From the NCBI GenBank assembly GCA_023014335.1, contig JAECYW010000011.1, positions 1,612,001-1,676,000 on the forward strand: DNA of 64,000 bases, given 5' to 3'. A program made the position numbers and the translations under genes. A model generated the notes under the pieces. The model was not told where the DNA came from. It saw only the letters and a program-made list of their open reading frames with translations, and did not search any database. Of the stretch, positions 1-12,033 are shown one piece after another; position 1 is the stretch's first letter, and each line of letters opens with the position of its first letter. The stretch comes from Galerina marginata (taxonomy: Eukaryota; Basidiomycota; Agaricomycetes; Agaricales; Galerinaceae).

Positions 1-2258
1 TAATCCAACGCTGTCTGGAGAACCCTCTTTTGATCCAGCAAGGCCTGGTGCATTTCTTCAGACTCCTGGCGTCTCCTCGTGGGGTGTGCCCTCCAGATCT
101 TCTGCGATGCGTCAAACGCGTCCAGCCCACGATTGACAAGGTCTAGGGCTTCTCCAACTGTGCAGCCAGGGGACAGGGTGGCGTGGTGGAAGGCGCAGCT
201 CAGGTATTCTAGTCCATGATGAATAATAATTAGGTTTCCAGACGGGAGATATACATACTGGCGCACTCCTCATCGTCGATTGGATAACATTCCGCTGCCT
301 GGACGTAAAACTTTGCAGCAATTTTATTGTTGATAGCTTCTTCGTCGCCAGATTGGGCTTGGGCCGCTTGAAGTTTGGCGAGATCGGAGTGGTAAAAAGC
401 CTTGCAACTGGCGGACGGATGTCAAAACCCAAGACGAGGTTTAGTGGGGACGACATACGAATAAGCATGACCTTTGAGGTAGTCATAGTTTGAGAGAAAC
501 CAGCCAGGGTCCCTTTCGCCTTCGACCCATGATGGTTCTCTTGGACCAGGGTCTTTTTCCAGTTCCTGGAGCATCAAGTCGACCTGCTGCATCGCTGGCT
601 TAAGCCACTCGGCACGATCGGAATCGGCCCTTTTCGACATTGCATAAACCTGAATAGCCAATGGAATCAGTAGATCTATGGAGGGGAAATGTCCACGAGG
701 AGCCTACTCACAGTTATCATCGTCCTTATACAATGATTCCGCACAGACCTGATGAAGGTATCATCGAATATCTCGCCCTTCTCCTCGACCGAAACATCTT
801 TGAATTTCTCGCGGCCCCATTCGAGGAGGTTGAGAGCCTGCCTCGCGTATTCTGCATCTAAAACTATGTTGTCGTCTGCTACGCACTCGACCATTCCACG
901 GAGGAGCCAAAATCTATTGTACTTTAAGAAGCCGCATACTTCAACAAAGAAAGCACGCACCGAATGGTCAGATCAAAGTCAGGACGCGCACGATCCCAGC
1001 CCAGTTTCTGCACGCGAATTGGCATTTCTCGTTTGACATGATCCGGGCCCAGTCCGATCCATGGATTGTGCCTTTGGCGCTCGAGTGTACCTGCGTGACC
1101 ATTAAGGGAAATAAGCGCTAGACTTATCTAGTTTGGTGTCCAAGCATACCACAAGTGTTGTGTGCACTAATCCATTCATCCACCGGAGGCTTGAAATGAG
1201 TGCATCTGATGTCCAGAAGCATACCATCGCAGACAAGAGCAAAAGCCTGACAAAATAATTAACTCCTGAATGTTGCAATGGAAATTGAAGATTGGAATTT
1301 TTTTTTTGATGACCTACATCTTCTTCGCCGTCCATACACCTGCATCCAACACGCCCGCATCTTTCCACACCGTTTTCATCCGTTTTGATGTATGCGGTCT
1401 TCATCCTGCGAACGCCTTCGTCGTACTCCTGAAAGAAATTTAGGGGCATGAGAGATCAATGTAATTATACCCATTTCGCAGCGTACAACCTTCGCTGCAT
1501 AGGTTATGACCCAAGCCTATAAAATACACCATCTCGTCAACACTAGCCACGCTCGATAATCCAAAGACTCACACTACTCTTCGCATTGCGCTTTTCTCGT
1601 AGCCCAGCAACTAGCGAGGCAGCGACGTCCCAGGGGTAACCGATCTCTTCATTTCCATACCTTTCGGACAGCGGTCCTTCCAACGGTATAGTGCTTATCT
1701 CCAGGACATTCGACAACGATTTCCCCAGCCGAGTAGTGTACTCTATTTTCTGCTTTTCCTGGGCTGGTGTCAGGCCCTCTTTCGGCATTGCGTCCAATGC
1801 CCATTCCCATGATCGAGAGCTCGCCAAATATGTTTTGAAGGTCTGATAAGAATGCGTCAGTTCACCGGTTGGTAAGTCTGATGTCTGGACAAACGAGGCT
1901 TACATCTTGAACTGTCGCCAGTTGAGCATAAGCCTTATAATACGTTGGGTCAAGTTCAGTCGCCTGGTCAAGAAAGTCAATTATAATTGTTAAATTATCA
2001 AAGCCACACGCGCCTTGTACACGTCGCCACAGGCATTCAAATACCTGTAAGCGCCTAAATCATCGCAGTTTGGACAGTCAAAAATATCGGAACACACTGC
2101 TTCAGCGATAAATGACACGCAGACCGGTTGGTCCAAAGTGTCGCATTGCTATCATCAAGGGCAATAGCCCGAGTGTACCTTTCGAGTGCAGCCTTAAAGT
2201 TACCCTTTGCAAACAATCTGTCACCTCGGCGTTTCAGAATATTGGCAAGAAAAGACAT
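1..2258 (-). CDS. TPR-repeat protein, copy A (C-terminus off the left edge)
   Basis: The start is the ATG at 2256-2258, giving MSFLANILKRRGDRLFAKG. The N-terminus is a tetratricopeptide pair of the Sti1/Hop co-chaperone type (GDRLFAKGNFKAALERY, then a second helix pair ending LDPTYYKAYAQLATVQD). Later exons read EWGREKFKDVSVEEKGEIFDDTFIRSVR-like and ELEKDPGPREPSWVEGERD-like segments known from an agaric-specific family of about 550-residue TPR proteins of unknown function. I can follow about ten exons: 2258 down to the 2100s, then small exons, 1827-1543, 1449-1300 and on to position 1, where the frame is still open. One intron (1964-2013) looks GC-AG. TPRs suggest a chaperone or complex-assembly adaptor; the partner is unknown. 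The paralogue follows immediately upstream on the same strand. Confidence 0.75.
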
Positions 2259-2566
2259 GGCAAAGGAATGGATAGGTGTGTGGACTGGCAAAATCCTGTC
2301 CCATATTTGTAGACCGATTTGGAGTGTTGATCAATCGTGCTTCTGAAATTTCCTACGTCGTGCATCCCCTTCCTTCCTTCTTCTCTCTTTCGTCGCACGT
2401 CCTTTGGGCGCAACGTTTATGGTTTCATCGAAATGGACTTGCACCAGGAGGGCAAAAGCTGCCTATAGAAACAGTACACACTTGAATAGCGCCTTTAATC
2501 GTCCTTTGCTGGTCATTAATTTTCAGATGCCGGCCAGTTGATACAACTATGAACAACAACAGCACA

Positions 2567-4829
2567 TCACTGTGGTGTTGCTTTGCAAATTATAGAATCA
2601 AGCGTTACTTGATTTTTATCCAGCGCTTTCTGGAGGTCTCCACTTTGTTTCAACAAGTTATGGTGCGATTCTTCAGCCTCCTGACGTCTCCTTACGGGAT
2701 GTGCTCTCCAAATCTTCCCCGATGCATCATACGCGTCCCGCGCACGATTCGCAAGACCGAGGGCCTCTCTAACTGTGCAGCCAGGGGGTTGGGAAACATG
2801 CTGGAGGGCGCAATTCAGGTATTCTAGTCTATGATGAGAACTAATATGGTTGCCAGACGGGAGAAATACATACTAACGCGGTCCTCATCGTCGTTCGGAT
2901 AACAGTCCGCCGCCTGGACGTAAAACTTTGCAGCAATTTTATTGTTGATGGCACGTTCGGTACCAGATTGGGCATGGGCGAGATCGGAGTGGTAAAAGGC
3001 CTTGCAGCTGATGAACGGATTGTCAAAACCCACGACGAGGATTAGTGGGGACGACATACGAATAAGCATGACCTTTGGTGTAGTCGTAGTTCGAGAGAAA
3101 CCAGCCAGGGTCCCTTTCGCCTTCGACCCATGATGGTTCCCTCAGGCCAGGATCTTTTTCCAGTTCCTGGAGCGTCAAGTCGACCTGCTGCATCGCTGGC
3201 TCAAGCCACTCGGCACGATCGGAATCGGTCTTTTGCGTCGTCGAGTAAACCTGAATAGCGAATGGAACCAGTCGATCCATGGAAGAGAAACTTCCACGAA
3301 GAGCCTGCTTACTGTGATCATCGCCCTTATATAATAACCCCGCACAGACCTGATGAAGGTATCATCGAATATCTCACCCTTCTCCTCGACCGAAACATCT
3401 TTGAACTTCTCGCGGCCCCATTCGAGGAGGTGGAGAGCCTGCCTCGCGTATTCTGCATCCGAAAGTATGTTCTCGTCAGATGCCCTCTCGAGCATTCCAC
3501 GGAGGAGCCAAAACCTATTGTACCGTCAGAAGTCACATACTTTAACAAAAAAAGCACGAACCGAATGGTCAGATCAAAGTCAGGACGCGCATGATCCCAA
3601 CCCAGTTTCCTGCACGCGAATTGGCATGTCTCGTTTGACATTTTCCGGGCCCTGTCCGACCCACGGATTGTGCCTTTGGCGCTGAAGTGTACCTGCGTGA
3701 AAATTAACAAGAATCAGCGTTGGAATTATTTGTTTGATATCCGAGGCTTACCATAGGTATTGTATGCACTAATCCATGTGTTCAGAGGCTCAAAACGGAC
3801 GGATCTGGTGTCCAGAAGCATACCATTGCAAATAAGCGCAAGAGCCTGATAAAACCATTAACTCCCGGATACTGAAGATGGATTAATGAGATGACCAACA
3901 TCTTCTTCGCCGTCCATACACCTGCATCCGACACGCCCGCATCTTTCCACACCGTTTTCATCCGTTTTTATGTATGCGGTCTTCATCCTGCGAACGCCTT
4001 CGTCGAACGTCTGAAAGAAAATTGGATGAGGGTTCAACCTAAGTATACCTAATTGGCAGTGTACAAACCTTCACTGCATAGGCTATAACCCATGCCTGTA
4101 GAAGACACCATCGCGTCAAACACTAGTCGCGCTCGATGATTAAAAAGGCTCACACTACTCTTCGCATTGCGCATTTCTCGCAGCCCAGCAAGTAGCGTGG
4201 CAGCGACGTCCCATGGGTGGCCGCTCTCTTTATTCCCATAAGTTCTATTCAGCGGTCCGTTGAACAACGTAGAGCACTTTTCCTCGTTATTCAACTCCGC
4301 TCTTTTCCATAGAGTAGTATACTCTATTTTCTGCTTTTCCTGAGCTGGTGTCAGGCCCTTTTCCGGCATTGCGTCTAATGCCGATTTCCATGTAAGAGAG
4401 CTCGCCAAATATTCTTTAAGGGACTGGTTGGAACGCGTTAGTTCACCGGTTAGTAAATCTGGAATGGAGCTTACATCTTGAGCTGTCGCCAGTCGAGCAT
4501 AAGCCTTGTAGTACGTTGGGTCAAGTTCAATCGCCTGGTCATGAAAATCAATTATAATCGTTAAATCATACAAGCAATACGCGCCTTGACGGCGTCGCCA
4601 GAGGCATCCAAATACCTGCATGCGCCTGAATCATCGCAATTTGTACAATCAAAGATACTAGAACACACTGCTTCAGCGATAAATGGCACGCAGACCGGTT
4701 CGACCAAAGTATCGCATTGCTATCATCGAGGGCAATGGCCCGGGTGTACTTTTCGAGCGCAGCCTTGAAGTTACCGTTTGCAAACAAACTATTACCTTGC
4801 TGCTTCAGAACATCGGCAGGGACAGACAT
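2567..4829 (-). CDS. TPR-repeat protein, copy B (complete)
   Basis: The start ATG is at 4827-4829 (MSVPADVLKQQGNSLFANG) and the stop is TGA at 2567-2569 after KATPQ. The exon order matches copy A: TPR1 (to SLKQ), TPR2, a linker exon with KSALDAMPEKGLTPAQEKQK, an AWVIAYAV / FDEGVRRM junction, a VCDGMLLDIR-type central region, a middle exon with LEWGREKFKDVSVEEK, and a C-terminal exon beginning YLNCALQHVSQPPGCTVREA. The cysteine-rich stretch ERCGRVGCRCMDGEED is kept in both copies but is too short to call a zinc finger. Introns sit at equivalent places in both copies, including a 50-base GC-AG intron at 4535-4584. The family is known from mushroom genomes without assigned function; a protein-protein adaptor role is inferred from the TPRs. 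Confidence 0.75.
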
Positions 4830-5832
4830 GGTGAAGGAATGGATAGGGGTGTGGACTTTGCAAAATCCTGTCGCCGTACTATTTGTAGACCGACTGGCAG
4901 CATTGATCAATTGTGCTTCTGAAATTTCCTACGTCGTTGCATCCCCAGTAATCTCCTTCCTTTCTTTTCCCTCTCTCGTGCATGTCCCTTGAGCGCAAAG
5001 ATCATGGAACGCATGCCGAGGATAAAACTAGCCTGCCAATAAACGGAAATTCGGACAACGGCCAGTCTTGACGGGGCCGCATCTTCTTTTTATGGACTCG
5101 TCGAATGGACAATGGACTTGCACCAGGAAAGATGCACAATAAGCTGCCTCTAGAATAGAACACGCTTGAATAGCGCCTTTGATCGTCCTTCGCTGGCCAT
5201 TAGTTTTCAGAGGGCAATGCGAACCCGATAAGAATTGCCATTTTATTGTGCCAGGATTAACGGTGATGGGTTCTTACGCCGGGGAGGGAGTTGAGCGGTA
5301 GTCTCGAGGAACTGGCTTGAATCATTCTTCATACAAAAGTGACAGTCGTCGTAAGTCCAATCTCGTCTCGATAATGGGTTTGAGCAAGAGAAGGTGTCAC
5401 AGTATCACAGTTTTGTCACGCCCAACGACACGCGAACACGAGGGTCCCAGGTGCACTCAAACTTGTGTTCTTCACCAATAATAGCCCTAATTATTCTATG
5501 GATAGGTACTCAGTAAGGTTTTGCTTATTGGCTTCTAAAAGCATTCACTGACCTATTCTGCTTAGACATAACTTTTGAAACTGAACCCACAACTGACCAC
5601 TGGCACCAGCCGGCCTTAAGGTTTAATATTCCTCAGACGACAGACTCCGACAAGGTCTTCTGATATACCTACAGGAGTCGTGGCCTCCTCCTCTGCTCGA
5701 GGTGGCATAACACACGAGGCTGCTCTGTTAAAGCAACTATCCACGCACACCCGTCGTGCTCCCACCCAGTGCAATGTTCATTCACCAAGCCGCTATCACA
5801 GATAGTTCTCCACCTCAACCCATCTCTTCCTA
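4830..5832. other. Intergenic: divergent promoter region
   Basis: This is about 1 kb between divergent genes (TPR copy B leftward, Smr protein rightward). I see no convincing coding segment. The left half belongs to the duplicated unit. No clear TATA box or RNA gene is visible. Confidence 0.5.
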
Positions 5833-8137
5833 ATGGATGTTGCTCTCTCCATCTTAGCTGGTCTTGGCCTGCGTCTGTTCCTCGTCTTCACTACGGGTTC
5901 AAGTCCTTCAAGCAAGCTAACCACCGCCGTACTTGGTTTGTGGGAAGGTATAGTGTTACACCAATTATCAGGGCGTTCCTCGTCCCCCAATCTCGATCAT
6001 TTCCTTGCATATGGACTGCGCCTCGCAGTGGACCTGTTGGTCTCAAAAAGTTTACAACGGATGGTTATGGTGGTTCTATGGAGTGCACTTGGTACAGTAA
6101 CTTCGGAGGCGGTCGTTCCTCATGCCAGTCTCCGCGCGGCCTTAAAGAAAGAACGAGAACGCCAGAGGGAACGACGACATAGACATTCACGTTCAGCTCC
6201 GGGTGCTGTTCCCATCTTATCAACACCATTGCCACCGCGAATCCGAGCCTACAAGGCTCCTGGCCCTGACCAAGCACAGTCTTCCATAACCCTGCTCCTT
6301 CCTCTGAGTCCTCCTCCACAATCATCTACCCCAATACACCCGACCGATCGACCTCCTACCCCTCCGAGTTTTTTCCTACAAGACTCGTCTCCCTCTCCCA
6401 AACCCGTTCAACTACAAATTCATGGACCTGTAGAATCGTCTACGCAAGACGCTCTCCCTGTCCGACCTCGGTCCGGTCTCGCCACTGTCCTTGACCATTC
6501 TCCGGATTCAGGTTCGCCGCCCCCTCTTCCTATCCATCTCCCTACCCCTCCAGATAGCGCTCAGAGTGCCGTTCCCTCAGACGTCAACAGTAACGAAACA
6601 TATCACGAGAACCATATACCACGCTTTGACAACCAACTATACACTATACCAGAACTTTCATCGCCCGAGGACAACGTTACTCCTCCAGATACCGTCACCC
6701 AACCATCTAACAATGGACGTGTCGCAGATAATATTCATCAAGGCATTACAGCACTTCTAGTTCAGACTACAGAGACGAACAATGCACCACTTCCGGTTCC
6801 AAACCCTGGGATTCGGCATTTGCACGGCAGCAGTGTCGCCGAATGGCTCACATCTCAATCTACCAACGTAAAACCTGAGTCCATATTTCCGAACCCTTTC
6901 GCCACAACATCAGATGCTCCTCTTCCCCTACCTGTGCGAATTCGACATCAAGAACCGCTCTGGCAGATAGAAACCCCCTCAGATACCAACCATGGCTTCA
7001 AACCTGCGGCCTTAGAGGAGAGAATCCACGGAAATGGCCATTTTGAAAACGACCATCACTCTGAAGAAAGCGACAGCGACGAGCTGCGCACGCCTGGCAC
7101 ACGAAACATTCTGAACATGGAAACAGACCACGAGCAAGACGCCGATCCATTACTCACACCAACCCAACTACGAAACGACCAAGCAGAAGAAGTATTATCT
7201 CCGTTGAGTCTTAACGTGAGATCTACTTTGGACCACGATGAATTTAGGGTTTCTGATCCTGGCCCACCTTCTGCAACCTCTAGCCAAGATACCCATCCCG
7301 CTCCAGACGTCATAGAAGATAATGACTATCTCCAGATTCCCGGGTCTTTGTCACAGAACCCACTCCTACAACCGCCTCTGCCACCTTCTGGGCCTCTTTT
7401 CCGCGCCTCTTCCTCGCCACCCGAATCACCGGCCCCGCCCTCTCCATCGACAATACTTTCCGATCCGAGTGACGTATCGATCCTATCGACACGCATACCA
7501 AACACGCTGTATCGGCGTGCTGATGAGCTGCGGCAGAAAGCTCGTGAAGAAGAGGTCTTGCGGGCCAAGCTCGAAGAAAAGAGGAGACAGGCCGAGGCGG
7601 ACTGGTAGGACGATGGAGGCGCTCCAGCTGAAGATTAAGGTCCGGGAAATGGACGCAGAAGCGTTCAAGTTACATGAAAAGGCAGCCAGGAGATTCTTTA
7701 CCGGTGAGCTTCGCTATACTCTTTCTGCTCAGGCGATAATCGACGTTGTTGCTGGGTACTAACTGTAGAGTTTTATAGCTCGAAATCCTCTGGCAAAATC
7801 GTCCGAAATTGACGTCCATGGCCTCCGCCCGCGCGAAGCATTCGATCGTATAGAACGAGCGATCGTCAAGGCCAGTGAAGAAAAGCGCACCACTGTTCGT
7901 GTTATTGTTGGGAAAGGTTTGCACTCAGTAAATCAGAAACCAACTTTGAAACCAACTGTGCAGAGGGAGATGCAGAGGTATGATATTCTCTTCTCGTCCA
8001 TTGGTGTAATGGTGTACTCTCACTGACGAATTGCGGTTAGATTGAAAATTCAATGCGAAGTGGATACAAGAAATCCAGGGGTGTTGATCATCACTTTGCC
8101 TCCTCCAGCTCCTTCAGCTCCTCCCGCCCCTTTGTAG
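5833..8137 (+). CDS. Smr-domain protein with hydrophobic N-terminus and DUF1771-like helix
   Basis: The start ATG at 5833 opens a hydrophobic N-terminus of about 100 residues (LSILAGLGLRLFLVFTT, and a second segment MVMVVLWSALGTVTSEAVV), likely membrane anchored. A long Ser/Pro-rich disordered stretch to about residue 560 follows, then a charged helix (RRADELRQKAREEEVLRAKL; DUF1771 type), a KLHEKAARRFFTARNPL segment and a C-terminal Smr nuclease-type domain with DVHGLRPREA and VGKGLHS, ending in a proline tail at TAG 8135-8137. Introns fall about 7705-7780 and 7978-8040. The frame breaks once: TAG at 7606-7608 interrupts the helix, and the next frame resumes at QLKIKVREMDAEAF. Reading the CT at 7602-7603 as a single base restores EADGRTMEAL. 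Smr domains bind or cut RNA/DNA; the substrate here is unknown. Confidence 0.75.
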
Positions 8138-8837
8138 AGCTCTCTCTCTTTCTCGAAGTCGTTCAATGTTGTTTGTACTTCGCTATCATTTGTAAAGCTG
8201 TAGTGTTTTGAATATCTGACCATTTGGATAATTTTGAGTACACACCCTTTGTAGCACCTAGTAGACAGTATCTATTAATCCTTCCGCTTACCTTATTTTA
8301 AACTTTCGTTTCACATGTTGTTCCTTGAATTCACCTCGACTGGGCAGAGTGATTCTCCAAATGGGGCGCCATCAAAACCAGCTTGCCTCTTGCGGACAAC
8401 CACACTCAGATTTCCAAATTCTGCCACCACCTATCGAACCCGGAACGCTCATCCTTTTTCGAATTTGCATTCACCACCCGTACCTACTACCCAGCAGTTC
8501 TCCCGCTTTTAAAAGTTTGAACCTCTTGCACCGGAAAGCCAGCGAAGGAGTTTCAGAAGGCTAAGCTTAGAGCCTGACCATTCCGCCGGCTTCCAAAACG
8601 CTGTTGTTTTTTTTGCCCTTGCGAAAACTACGGCCTTGCGATGTGTAGTGGAGCTTACTTACTACGACTCAGTTGCTCTGGATGTGCTCCTTGCAATCTT
8701 GTATAGCTTCCTGCGCTTCTCCTTCGACGCTGGAAACTGCCATCTGGGTTGAATGGCCCTCCTGTCACCTAACTTTCCAGGCTATGGTCCACTAAGTACA
8801 GTGTCTTATAAGATGGTGAATTTCTTGACAGAGTCGT
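8138..8837. other. Intergenic between convergent genes
   Basis: This holds the 3' flanks of the Smr gene (plus) and the methyltransferase gene (minus). Short open frames around 8315-8564 show no recognisable domain. I see nothing else here. Confidence 0.5.
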
Positions 8838-9691
8838 TCAATAAATGCCAGGTATAAGCATATACGGTACCCTCCTTGCCCAGTCTTCCCACTGCGCGCC
8901 AAACTTTCTCCTCAACATCGCATCTTCCTTGGACATACGTGCCAGCAGCGCGACAGTGACTATCGACACTAGGCTAACATACCCGTAAGCGATCAGCTTG
9001 CCCGCTGTGGTTTGAAATACACCGCATTCTCTCGCCCATGATCCCTGTACAGTGATCATCGTCTTGTATCAAACTTCGTGGAGTACCGGGGCATAAATAT
9101 AAACTTACTGGACTTGCGTGCCACGAGACGAACCCTCCCACCGTTAGAATGAGCCCCGCGTATGCTGGATGCCTTACTACGACATATGGACCGCGCATGA
9201 CGAGTCGGTGATTTTTGCGGATGCTCATTTCGAACGTGAACAGATCCCCAAGTGCTCGATAACAGCACCACCTGATGTACGACCCCAGGACCATAGCGAA
9301 CGTCGCAGCGAAGAAAGGGATCGTTGGCAGAACTTTTTCTGCATTTCCTGAAAAGATGAGATTTGATAGAATGTATTGAGAGAGAGGTAGGTGCGGCTTT
9401 TGGTACGCGAGGATGATGGTAATTTCAGCCAGCCCAGCGGACCAGCAAATGACCTGTCATGGAGATACTCAACAAGCGCTCTCATTTTCTGACAAGGAAA
9501 AACTGCTTGAGATGTGCAGCCTCTCGCACCTTGGCCACGAAGCGTGTTGCCTGCTGTTGGATGAATATCTCTAAGCCTTTCGACGGTACCTTCTCATCGG
9601 CACTCGGCGGGGAATTTGGAGGGGTGGTCGAGTTATGTAGCCCGGCCATGGCGACTAGGATGCACGGTATGCGCACGAGAGCTGTTGTCAT
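8838..9691 (-). CDS. Protein-S-isoprenylcysteine O-methyltransferase-like membrane protein
   Basis: The start ATG is at 9691 (MTTALVRIPCILVAMAGL, a hydrophobic or signal-like N-terminus). Exons join as LKQFFLV / ICWSAGLAEITIILAY across a short intron of about 40 bases, then a long exon with KVLPTIPFFAATFAMVLG, LGDLFTFEMSIRKNHRLV, GPYVVVRHPAYAGLILTVGG. The last exon reads SWARECGVFQTTAGKLIAYG to FGAQWEDWARRVPYMLIPGIY and the stop. GPY-x-RHPxYxG and the C-terminal WARRVPY are hallmarks of the ICMT/phospholipid-methyltransferase family: multi-pass ER proteins that methylate the prenyl-cysteine of CaaX proteins with SAM. At about 235 residues it has the usual length. Mushrooms often carry several such paralogues, so it may not be the main STE14. 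Confidence 0.85.
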
Positions 9692-11132
9692 TCTCGGCTG
9701 AAGGTAAGTTCTCTCAACTTACATTGGAAGAGAGCCTACTTATACGAAAACCTTATCTGCAGAAACAGATAACTCGAGCTCTGTTTACCTGGGAATAAAC
9801 GAAAAGCTAGAGGCACTCGTAGGTTAAAGGTGCTTGCTGACTCCAAGTCAACATCGAGGTGAACACTTATGTGGGACGTTCTTGCGAAGAGCTGTGCTGA
9901 TCCTATCTTCTTCCGTGCAGAGAACCGTGGACCATGGCTCGGAACGAGTTCCAGGAGTAAGAAGAAAGCCTTTTGGTAGCTCGTACCTCCAGCTTATCCG
10001 CGCCAGTTGCTATCCATATACTTGCTCTTGGCCCGCGAAACTTTCGAGAGTAACTTGGGTTGTCGGTTGACCAACGGCGAAGGTTTTTTTTCTCACTGAA
10101 AGAACCGCGGATGGAATGTGTATAGAGGTTAACACACTCGCCGACATCTTTTTCTGTATTTTAAATTTTTGCATTTCCCAAAACTCCAGTGGCCGGATAA
10201 ATATGAACTGAGAACCATGCAAATGGACACCATATCGCCAAATACCACTTCCTGGATCTGTACTCTGTTTGGGCGGCGGTATATGTGGTCTCGTTATCTA
10301 CCCAAGGGCCTGTCTTGTAATTCATCAGCTCATAAAGGCATAGGTGGGGCTGACAGTGGTTCTAGACTAGAACGTGCTTTATGGCTTCGGGTGCGCCAGG
10401 TCTGAGAGGTAATAATCACCTGCTGGTATTAGTATCACCCTCTCGTCAGATAACAGTGGTCCAAGGCGACTCCTGCGTCGACGAATAACTCTGGACAGAA
10501 AACCCAAGCGTTCATAAATCCATTCACAAGACGAAGGAGCTAAATTATCTGTCCTGAATATGTCGACGAGCCCGTGCAGTGAAACGAGATACAAGTTACG
10601 TCCTCCTGTTCATTAACTGAGCGCTTCTGGGAAGTCGTAGGCGGACATTTGACCTGTAATCGCAGTTCAAACACACTAAACCGCATTGAGACTGAGTGTT
10701 GGTTCTTTCGAGTTCACGAGTAGCCGGTAAAATCGCACCGTATACGGCGTAAGAGTGAAATTAAAGTCATAATGGTGCCCAATACATCTTCGAAATATAT
10801 CGGCGTTTGTATCTTTCAAGCGATGTATGCATGTCGGTAGATGTGAAGCCAATCAAAAAAGCATCATCGAAAGAACAGAGTCACACGAAGGAAACTTGTC
10901 CGAATTTGACAGCACTTGGTGTTCCTATAGGATGCGAGGTTATTATATGCGGACAATCTTGAAAATGGCAGTTAAGAGGCAAGTTCTATTAAATGTGGGT
11001 CAATGGTCAAGCGAGGTGCCGTTCGTCACAGCGCAAAGTTGGGGTTCCAGAAAGTGTATTTTGCACAAGCACGATATCTATGGCGCGGCGAGTACAGTCG
11101 TTCTCTCCACAAATGGTGATGAATGGCATAAA
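9692..11132. other. 1.4 kb without a recognised gene
   Basis: This lies between the 5' side of the methyltransferase gene and the 3' end of the OSCP gene. Open frames are short (under about 160 codons) and lack domain motifs; the longest plus-strand frame (10827-11312) overlaps the antisense of OSCP and is a shadow. It could hold a long promoter or eroded sequence. No repeats or RNA genes were recognised. Confidence 0.4.
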
Positions 11133-11874
11133 TTAAACGGATTCTGCAGTGCAAATGAGGGTTGGTCTGGCATCGAGTTTGGAAGACTTACGCGTCAGAA
11201 CGTTGTTGAGCTTTGTGACTCGGGATTGAACGCTCAAGTCAATGGTCTTGTCGCCAAAGTCAACAATGAGGCCGCCAAGGATTGCAGAGTTGACCTGGCG
11301 CAGTTCCAATGAGCCTTATAACACGGAACACATAGAGACAACAAACCTTGTTCTCAATTTTCAACGACTTGGCAGCCTGGGCGGTTTGCGACTGCTTCAA
11401 CGAGGTCTCCAGACGTGAAAGGACATCCTTGGGCAGAGGAGCGGCCGACGTGACGGTGACAGTCAACTCTCCCTTGTATTGCGCAATTAGCTCGTTGAAC
11501 CCCACAATGACCTCCTCTGCCTCTCCCAGCCTTCCGTTCTCGGACAACACGCCAAAGAGGTTCTTCGTTACATCAGACAAGGGCTCCTTCTTTGGGCCGG
11601 TTCCCTCGAGCTTCGCGAAGAGGGACTGGAGGCCCTTTGTCCGTTCCTGCAGAGAGAGGGTGGGGTTGTGCACGAAAGTGGCGACGTCTGAGTCCTTTTT
11701 GATGGTGTTGGCGAGGCTGGTGAGGTCGGTGTGGACTTTGTTGAGGGTTTGCGGGGATTTGGAGAGGGCGGCGCCGAAGACGGCCTTGGAGTATTTGGAG
11801 GCGATGCCTGAAGCTGCGCGACGGCCCAGACCTGGGGCGACGGACACGGAGCGTGAAGCTGAGGCGAGTAACAT
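11133..11874 (-). CDS. ATP5: Mitochondrial F1Fo ATP synthase subunit 5 (OSCP)
   Basis: The start ATG is at 11874 (MLLASASRSVSVAPGLGRRA, a mitochondrial presequence rich in Arg/Ser/Ala). Exon 1 carries the OSCP helical domain (ASKYSKAVFGAALSK, NPTLSLQERTKGLQSLFAK) and the KGELTVTVTSAAPLP strand. An intron at 11295-11346 leads to exon 2 with VNSAILGGLIVDFGDKTIDL, the delta/OSCP family signature. A short last intron leaves LNNVLTQSV and TAA at 11133-11135. Length is about 215 residues, as usual. OSCP is the peripheral-stalk connector between F1 and Fo in the inner membrane. An upstream in-frame ATG at 11919 would add a non-mitochondrial valine-rich leader, so the internal ATG is preferred. The frame is clean. 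Confidence 0.93.
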
Positions 11875-12033
11875 AACTAAGGAGCGGACGATGAGAACGA
11901 CGACGACGACGAAACGCAAAAACTCGGGACGTGGCGGGCTTTTCCGGTCAACTTATCGTGGGAATTCTGGCATCAATGTCACCAGCAGGAGCTCTTCATT
12001 GTCTCTTTTCTGCACCATTTCGTCTACATCGAA

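Larger units (their letters stand above)
1..5215. repeat. Tandem gene duplication, unit about 2.6 kb
   Basis: Two direct copies of the same TPR gene lie head to tail. The left copy (about 1-2525) and right copy (about 2567-5215) match through exons and introns and through the promoter side: the segment around 2440-2525 closely resembles 5105-5215, including a shared stretch on the CTTGAATAGCGCCTTT theme. The duplicated unit therefore includes upstream DNA, and unequal crossing over is the simplest origin. Divergence is clear in introns and moderate in exons, so the duplication is not very recent. Confidence 0.9.

Noticed and set aside
8425..8445. tRNA B-box-like GGGTTCGAT on the minus strand
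   Set aside because: It lacks the trailing CC of the B box and no cloverleaf can be folded around it.
10827..11312. 161-codon plus-strand open frame
   Set aside because: It overlaps the antisense of OSCP exons and has no domain; judged a shadow.
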